From NCBI GenBank assembly GCA_910585945.1, contig CAJUHZ010000035.1, positions 1 through 25,868 on the forward strand: DNA of 25,868 nt. Direction: 5' to 3'. The stretch comes from an uncultured Bilophila sp. (GTDB taxonomy: Bacteria > Desulfobacterota > Desulfovibrionia > Desulfovibrionales > Desulfovibrionaceae). This document shows, piece after piece, positions 21,001 to 25,868 of this stretch (positions are counted from its first letter, which is position 1; every line of letters begins with the position of its first letter). Position numbers and translations under genes: made by a program. A model generated the notes under the pieces. That model had not been told where the DNA came from and did not search any database. It saw only the letters and a list, made by a program, of their open reading frames with translations.

Positions 21001-22491
21001 TTACGCGGCGGCCTTTCGGCCGGCGCGGAAGTCATCGACAAGAGGCTTGAGCAGCACGATCAGGCTGACGCCCAGAATGAGACAGGCTATCGGGCTTGTA
21101 TAAAAGATGCTGTAATCGTTTTGGGAGATGCTCAGCGCGCGGCGGAAGTTCGATTCCACAATAGGTTCCAGGATCATGGCGAGCAGCAGGGGCGGTTGCG
21201 GAAAGTCGCATTTGATCATCAGATAGCCGACAGTGCCGAAGATGGCGACAATGAGCAGATCAAAGGTGGAATTGTTCACCGCATAGCCGCCGACAACGCA
21301 CAGGGTGATCACGATGGGCATGAGCACCGAACCGGGTATGGCGATGATCCTGCCTGCGCCGCGCACCGCGAGCAGGCCGACGGCAAGCATGAGCAGGTTG
21401 GCGATGATGAAGGCGGCAAAGATGCCGTAGACCGTGACGGGATGCTCCACAAACAGAAGCGGGCCGGGGGTAAGGCCCTGGATCATCAGCGCGCCGAGCA
21501 TGATGGCGGTGATGATGTCGCCAGGCACGCCGAGCGTCAGCAGAGGAATGAGCGCTCCGCCGCAGACGGCGTTGTTGGACGATTCGGTGGCGGCGATGCC
21601 TTCAAGACAGCCTTTGCCGTACATTTCCGGCGTCCTGGAGAAGCGTTTGGCTTCCGAATAGGCGAGGAACGATGCCGCTGAAACACCTGTGGCCGGGATG
21701 ATGCCGATGAGCGTTCCAAAAAGGGATGAACGGAGGAAATTGACGGTATTTGACGTGAGATCCCGGAGCGAGAGGCCACGTTTTGAAACCGCGCCCTCCT
21801 TGAGCGAGACGCCCCGCGCCACGTCTTCAATGGTGACGAGCACTTGTGATACGGCGAAAAGCCCCACCAGCACGGGAACCAGCGACAAGCCGTTAAAGAG
21901 ATTGGGATTGTCGAACGTGTTGCGCATGTCGCCGGTAACAGGGTCGATGCCGATGGTGGCAAGCAGCAGGCCGGCCAGCGCGGCGATAAGCCCCTTGAGC
22001 GCATTGCCCGAGGAAAGGGAAGCGACTACGGTCAGGCCGAATACGGCGACAGCGAAGTATTCCGGCGCGCCGAAGGTCATGGCGGCCCTGGCGAGCAGCG
22101 GAGCCACCGATACCAGGGTCAGGGCGCTGAGCGTGCCACCGATGAAGGAAGCCCAGGTGGCCATGTCCAGAGCGCGGCGGGATTCACCGCGCGCGGTCAG
22201 CGCCGGACCTTCGAGCATGGTTGCCGCGGCGGAGACTGTGCCCGGCGTGCCGACGAGAATGGCGGTGATGCAGCCTCCGTAAATAGCGCCGACATACATG
22301 CCGAGCAGCGCTGAAAAAGCCTCCACGGCGGGCATGCCGAAGGTCAGCGGAATGAGCAGGGCCACACCCATTGCGGCGGTCAGACCGGGCAGCGCTCCAA
22401 AGATGATGCCGAGCACGACGCCCATGAGATTGGCGAGCAGGGAACCTATGGAAATGGCGTTCATGATGCCGTCAAGAATATTCGCGAGCAT
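21001..22491 (-). CDS. Tripartite tricarboxylate transporter large membrane subunit TctA
   Basis: A 496-residue integral membrane protein with about 10-12 hydrophobic helices. Family signatures are present: GALPGLTAAMGVALLIPLTF near residue 32, GGCITAILVGTPGTVSAAATM (about 72-92) and the second-half repeat SSNNAVCGGALIPLLTLGVPGD. TctA is the main permease subunit, driven by an ion gradient. GGGGGG lies close to the ATG. It is 19 bases upstream of the M20 gene. The 159 bases separating it from tctB contain no supported gene. Confidence 0.95.
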   Translation of the reverse strand: MLANILDGIMNAISIGSLLANLMGVVLGIIFGALPGLTAAMGVALLIPLTFGMPAVEAFSALLGMYVGAIYGGCITAILVGTPGTVSAAATMLEGPALTARGESRRALDMATWASFIGGTLSALTLVSVAPLLARAAMTFGAPEYFAVAVFGLTVVASLSSGNALKGLIAALAGLLLATIGIDPVTGDMRNTFDNPNLFNGLSLVPVLVGLFAVSQVLVTIEDVARGVSLKEGAVSKRGLSLRDLTSNTVNFLRSSLFGTLIGIIPATGVSAASFLAYSEAKRFSRTPEMYGKGCLEGIAATESSNNAVCGGALIPLLTLGVPGDIITAIMLGALMIQGLTPGPLLFVEHPVTVYGIFAAFIIANLLMLAVGLLAVRGAGRIIAIPGSVLMPIVITLCVVGGYAVNNSTFDLLIVAIFGTVGYLMIKCDFPQPPLLLAMILEPIVESNFRRALSISQNDYSIFYTSPIACLILGVSLIVLLKPLVDDFRAGRKAAA

Positions 22492-22650
22492 ATTCCCCCC
22501 AAGGTTTTACGGCGCTCCAGCCCTTCCCCGTGAGCCGGAACAGTTTTCGCGGAAGACTCGGTTGGCCGCGCCCCGTCACATGAAGGCGTATCTGGTTGCG
22601 CCGGGCCTCGTCCGATCGCGCCCGATCGCATTCGACCGGGTCCGCCTGTA

Positions 22651-23133
22651 TCAGGGCAGCAGTACCTGGAAAAATCCGGAGAACACCCCCACCAGCGCGC
22701 TGGTAGTGATGGCCGCCACGGCCACGATTTCCACGGGCTTGCGTCGTCCGAGCAGCGGGAGCGCAATGAGCAGAAACAGGGCTGTGCTGATGCTGAACGC
22801 CCCGTTTGCGGCAAAGGGCGGGTTTTCCATGCTCAGGAAAAGATCGCCAAGCAGGGTGAGGGTGATGAGGTAGAGATAGAAAAGCCCGATGAAGAGCAGG
22901 ATTTTTTTGAATACGCCGGCTTCCGGCCAGTAGCATTTGGGAGGGGCGTTGCGGACTCCCCGGACAATCAGGGCAAGGCTCAGGACGCACAACAGAACGA
23001 GGATGATTTTGGGAAAGGTTGCCGGGCCGATTGCCTCCATTCCGGCTTCGGGCAGTGAGCGGACGCTGTAGGCTCCGATTCCGCACAGGCCAAGCAGAAT
23101 GATTCCGCTGGCGACGTCAGTGGGACTCTTCAT
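22651..23133 (-). CDS. Tripartite tricarboxylate transporter small membrane subunit TctB
   Basis: A 160-residue membrane protein with four predicted helices: one at about 9-26, one after ATFPKIILVLLCVLSLALIV, and two in the C-terminal half. The sequence between helices 1 and 2 (GAYSVRSLPEAGMEAIGPATFPKI) is the usual TctB pattern. The ATG at 23133 has GGAGG 5 bases upstream; a TTG one codon earlier is less likely. It begins 25 bases after the TauE/SafE gene stop. Confidence 0.9.
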   Translation of the reverse strand: MKSPTDVASGIILLGLCGIGAYSVRSLPEAGMEAIGPATFPKIILVLLCVLSLALIVRGVRNAPPKCYWPEAGVFKKILLFIGLFYLYLITLTLLGDLFLSMENPPFAANGAFSISTALFLLIALPLLGRRKPVEIVAVAAITTSALVGVFSGFFQVLLP

Positions 23134-23158
23134 CAATGCCTCCTCGTTGTTTCAGTGC

Positions 23159-23956
23159 TCATAGAGCGTTGAAGAGCATCCGCGCGCCCACGGCGACGAG
23201 CAGGACGGCAAAGCATTTCCTGAGCCGGGGCACGGGCAGGGCCTGCGCCAGCCGGGCGCCGAAAGGGACGGTGACCATGCTGAACACCACAATGCCGATC
23301 AACGCGGGCAGGTAGATGTAACCAAGGGACCAGGACGGCAGCCGGGGATCGCTCCATCCATTGACCAGATAGCCGAGACTGCCCGCAACGGCGATGGGAA
23401 AGCCGATGGCGGCCGAAGTGCCGATTGCCTTGCGCATGTCCACATTGTTCCAGATTAGAAAGGGAACGGAGAGCGTTCCGCCGCCGATGCCGACGATCCC
23501 TGACGTCAGGCCGATAGCGCCGCCCGCCGCGCTCATGCCGCCCAGCCCCGGCAGGTGACGCGAGGGCCTGGGTTTTTTGTTGCCGAGCATCTGGATTGCC
23601 ACAAACATGAGGAACGCCACGAAGAAAATCTGGAGAAAGCGCGTGGGCAGGATGGAAGCCAGATACGTTCCACAGAGCGTGCCTGCCACAATGCCGGGCG
23701 CAATGGTCCGTACAGCTCTCCAATCAACGTTTCCGTTCCGGCTGTGCGCGCGGGCGCTGGAGATGGAGGTGAACACAATGCTGCTCATGGAGGTTCCAAG
23801 GGCCAGCAACATGATGAGGTCGGGCGGGATCTCCTGCCAGTTGAATGCGAACACGAGCATTGGCACGATGACGATGCCGCCCCCCACGCCAAGCAGGCCC
23901 GCAAGGATGCCGGCGACGGATCCAAGGGCACAGTAGATCAGCATGGAAACCAGCAT
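23159..23956 (-). CDS. TauE/SafE (TSUP) family permease
   Basis: A 265-residue membrane protein with the two-fold repeat of TSUP transporters. GSVAGILAGLLGVGGGIVIVP begins at residue 12, and a second copy, GLTSGIVGIGGGTLSVPFL, starts the second half. Seven or eight helices are predicted. Characterised members are linked to sulfoacetate or sulfite export and to organic anion uptake. It starts 2 bases after the regulator gene, with AAGGG inside that gene, so the two are coupled. A second in-frame ATG four codons later is an alternative start. Confidence 0.93.
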   Translation of the reverse strand: MLVSMLIYCALGSVAGILAGLLGVGGGIVIVPMLVFAFNWQEIPPDLIMLLALGTSMSSIVFTSISSARAHSRNGNVDWRAVRTIAPGIVAGTLCGTYLASILPTRFLQIFFVAFLMFVAIQMLGNKKPRPSRHLPGLGGMSAAGGAIGLTSGIVGIGGGTLSVPFLIWNNVDMRKAIGTSAAIGFPIAVAGSLGYLVNGWSDPRLPSWSLGYIYLPALIGIVVFSMVTVPFGARLAQALPVPRLRKCFAVLLVAVGARMLFNAL

Positions 23957-23958
23957 GG

Positions 23959-24675
23959 CTAATCCCTTGCGGTGGCGAAAAGATGTTTTTGGACAACGTG
24001 GTCAATGTGCTCTTCGGTGGCCTTGCGGGCTTCTTCGGGCGACTGGCGTTCGAGCGCGTCGATGATTCGCAGATGGGACGTGATGGAAAACTGCCGCCAT
24101 GCCGCGTCACGGAGATCAGGCGTGCGCCCGCCGGCGTACAGGGCGTTGAGCCGAATGATGGTTTCCACAAAAAGCCGGTTGCCGGCGCATTCGGCGAGCT
24201 GCTGGTGGAATTGCGCGTCGAGATCGCCGTCGTCCTGATCGTGAAGAAAGCGCCGTTGCTGGTCGCACGCGATGATCTTGAGCCGATCGAGTTGTTCCGG
24301 GGTGCGCCGGCGCGCGGCAAGCTCGGCAATGGCAGGTTCCACAATGCGACGGTATTCGTTCACATCGTCAAAGATCATGCCTTCGGAGTTCATGGCTTCA
24401 ATGATGGCGTCCCGCAGGGGAGCCATGTCCGGCTCACGGACGTAGGTGCCGTCGCCGTGGCGACTTTCGAGAAGCCCTTTTTCCGCCAGCGTGCGGATGG
24501 CCTCGCGAATGCTGCTGCGAGAAACGCCGAATGATTCGGCAAGCGCGCGTTCAGGGGGCAGTTTGTCGCCGGCGCGGAATTGCCCTTCCGCCATGAACCG
24601 CTGCAGACGCTCCGAGAGTTTGTGGTAGCTGCGGCGGGGACGGATGGCGGTTTGATCGGTTTCAGGAGTGGGCAT
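23959..24675 (-). CDS. GntR-family regulator, FadR/FCD subfamily
   Basis: A 238-residue regulator. The winged helix lies at about 15-80: GDKLPPERALAESFGVSRSSIREAIRTL, then GLLESRHGDGTYV. The C-terminal FCD domain has candidate metal ligands in DLDAQFH, ITSH and EHIDH, and it normally binds small carboxylates. It is the first gene of the operon it presumably controls. AAAGGAAG lies before the ATG. The metal-ligand set and the transporter context suggest the effector is the transported acid or its breakdown product. Confidence 0.93.
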   Translation of the reverse strand: MPTPETDQTAIRPRRSYHKLSERLQRFMAEGQFRAGDKLPPERALAESFGVSRSSIREAIRTLAEKGLLESRHGDGTYVREPDMAPLRDAIIEAMNSEGMIFDDVNEYRRIVEPAIAELAARRRTPEQLDRLKIIACDQQRRFLHDQDDGDLDAQFHQQLAECAGNRLFVETIIRLNALYAGGRTPDLRDAAWRQFSITSHLRIIDALERQSPEEARKATEEHIDHVVQKHLFATARD

Positions 24676-24706
24676 GTGGTCTTCCTTTAATTAGATTTGC
24701 AAGACC

Positions 24707-24759
24707 ATTGTGCCCAATTTTATCATTTTGTCAACCAATAATACCAATAACAACCAATT
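24707..24759 (-). promoter_or_regulatory. Operon promoter and repeated operator-like motifs upstream of the GntR gene
   Basis: On the minus strand a perfect -35 TTGACA (24729-24734) and a weaker -10 CACAAT (24707-24712) are separated by 16 bases. Three direct ACCAAT motifs (plus-strand reading, starting 24734, 24743 and 24753; periods 9 and 10) overlap or lie upstream of the -35. A small palindrome ATTGTGCCCAAT (24707-24718) spans the -10. Both could be operators for the FadR-type regulator. Confidence 0.5.
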
Positions 24760-24959
24760 ATTCCCAGGCCATGCCCGGAGAGGGGAATCTCCTTGGAGCG
24801 TTTTCCCAATGAATTGTGGGCAAACGCCCGGCGGCCTCGAGAGCGGCCGCCTGTGCCGAACAAGCGGGCAAACCGTGTTTTGCCGCGCCTGCCCCGCTCC
24901 GCGGGGAAGTGACGGCAACGCCGCGATGGAAAAATGGATATTTTCAGTCGCAAAATGCT
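24760..24959. other. Intergenic stretch with several short hairpins, no gene
   Basis: No supported reading frame is present. Inverted repeats include GCGTTT/AAACGC (around 24798-24827), GGCGGCC/GGCCGCC (around 24830) and CCCCGC/GCGGGG (around 24893). None has a clear T-run. The stretch separates the operon promoter from the insertion sequence. Confidence 0.5.
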
Positions 24960-24975
24960 CTAGGCAGTGTCGTCA
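24960..24975 (+). repeat. IS left terminal inverted repeat
   Basis: CTAGGCAGTGTCGTCA, matched exactly in inverse orientation at 25788-25803. The first two to four bases may be target duplication. Confidence 0.92.
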
Positions 24976-25023
24976 TGAGTTGACTATATTTCAGTATACC
25001 CATAGATTCCACATGGAGGGTCT

Positions 25024-25790
25024 ATGGATTCTGCACTGCATCGACATGATATTTCGGATCACGTCTGGAGTTTATTGGAACCTCTCCTCCCCGGCAGGAA
25101 AGGTGTCTGGGGAGGAAAGGCCAAAGATAACCGACTCTTTATCAATGCTGTTTTCTGGATCCTGCGCACAGGAGCACCCTGGCGAGATCTTCCTCCGGAA
25201 TACGGAGACTGGAAAAATACCCATCGGCGATTTTGTCGTTGGCGTGACAAGGGAATATGGGAACATATTCTTTCACGTCTGATGGATATGCCCGATTTCG
25301 AGTGGCTGCTGATTGATTCCACCTACTGCAAGGTTCATCCCCATGCGGCGGGAGCACGAGGAGGCAATGAGGCCATAGGACGTACAAAAGGGGGCTTAAC
25401 ACCAAGATACATCTGGCCGTGGATGCGCATGGTATGCCGGTCAGAGTCATTGTTACAGAAGGCACCTGCGCGGATATTCGCCAGGCTTGCCCTCTTGTTG
25501 AAGGAATAAAGCCTGAAAATGTTATTGCTGACAGGGCATACAGCGCTCATTCCTTTCGCAACCATCTGGAGGGAGAGAAAATACAGGCTATTATTCCTCC
25601 TATTCAGCGGGGAAATCGTTCTCAAATAACCTATGACAAGCATTTATATAAAGTTCGTCATCTCATTGAGAATACGTTTCTGAACATCAAACAATGGCGA
25701 GCTATAGCAACACGATACGCGAAACGAGGATCTTCTTTTTTGGCAATAGTACAAGTTCGCTGTATTGCTCTATGGTGTAAAATCTTGTGA
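25024..25790 (+). CDS. IS5-family transposase, two frames joined by a -1 frameshift
   Basis: The first frame (25024-25509) covers the N-terminal part, including HDISDHVWSLLEPLLPG, the RTGAPWRDLP signature and the first catalytic Asp in LLIDSTYCK. The second frame continues with VDAHGMPVRVIVTEG, the second Asp in NVIADRAYS and the Glu in RHLIENTFLNIKQWR. The frames meet in AAAAGGGGGC (25386-25395). A -1 step after GGG restores the family sequence RTKGGLNTKIHLAVD. Several IS427-type elements make transposase by programmed frameshifting, so this may be active; a simple frameshift mutation is the alternative. GGAGGG lies before the ATG. Confidence 0.88.
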
Positions 25791-25803
25791 CGACACTGCC
25801 TAG
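25788..25803 (-). repeat. IS right terminal inverted repeat
   Basis: TGACGACACTGCCTAG, the exact reverse complement of the left end at 24960-24975. Confidence 0.92.
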
Positions 25804-25808
25804 GGTCA

Positions 25809-25868
25809 GCCCTCATGAAACGCCGGCCGCAAAAAAGAGGCTTTTCGCGGCCGGCGTTTCATGAGGGC
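25809..25868. terminator. Long perfect hairpin, probable bidirectional terminator
   Basis: Perfect 22-base arms (25809-25830 and 25847-25868) flank a 16-base centre containing AAAAAA and TTTT. The right arm ends at the window edge and may extend further. It is much longer than most intrinsic terminators and has no T-run outside the stem in the window. It could be a terminator of a gene to the right or a palindromic element beside the insertion sequence. Confidence 0.5.

Larger units (their letters stand above)
24960..25803 (+). mobile_element. Insertion sequence, IS5 family (IS427-like group)
   Basis: The element is 844 bases, ending in perfect 16-base inverted repeats (CTAGGCAGTGTCGTCA). 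It carries one DDE transposase split in two frames. Size, arrangement and transposase sequence fit IS427-type members. Because the end sequence starts with the palindrome CTAG, the target duplication could be TA or CTAG and cannot be told apart from the repeat. Confidence 0.92.

Noticed and set aside
22492..22650. Possible small gene between tctB and tctA
   Set aside because: No start with a ribosome site; the open frames are Arg-rich shadows.

Overview
The window looks like part of a chromosome from a GC-rich anaerobic Desulfovibrionaceae-type bacterium (Desulfovibrio/Bilophila-like). This is inferred from gene style: a BipA/TypA and EF-G-like pair, a tripartite tricarboxylate transporter with a TauE/SafE exporter and a taurine/sulfonate-type binding protein, and a lambda-GpA-type prophage. 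Genus and species cannot be fixed from sequence reading alone.

Positions 1 to about 12,000 are one end of a prophage, all on the minus strand and running off the left edge. In order of transcription: SF3 helicase/primase (10342-11976), Toprim/zinc-finger primase (8446-10125), ParB-like protein (7655-8443), a D12-like adenine methyltransferase relative (6291-7658), three small phage genes (one DUF488), terminase small subunit (4131-4865), terminase large subunit (2075-4117), and a small helix-turn-helix gene (1860-2072). Next comes a very AT-rich cassette with its own promoter: a KAP-type P-loop NTPase (783-1775) and a 243-residue protein (50-781) that looks like the missing C-terminal half of the same protein, separated by a frame change at an A7 tract. 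No integrase, repressor or structural genes lie in the window. The prophage edge lies somewhere between 11977 and a tRNA-Leu(CAG) gene at 12336-12422.

Two DNA sites in the prophage stand out. A group of tandem GGACAGAT-type repeats is arranged with almost exact mirror symmetry around position 10228, between helicase and primase (candidate origin or operator). A lambda-cosN-like site sits directly upstream of the terminase small subunit (4874-4904).

From 12336 the window is host DNA: tRNA-Leu, an EF-G-like GTPase (12537-14603), a small membrane protein (15054-15572) and typA/bipA (15700-17544). A seven-gene minus-strand operon follows (24675 down to 17645): FadR-type GntR regulator, TauE/SafE permease, TctB, TctA, M20 amidohydrolase/peptidase, TctC, and a TauA/SsuA-like binding protein. 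It reads as a regulated uptake-and-hydrolysis module for an organic acid or amide, with an anion exporter.

The right end carries a complete IS5-family (IS427-like) element (24960-25803) with perfect 16-bp terminal inverted repeats and a transposase split by a -1 frame change, followed by a very long hairpin that reaches the window edge.
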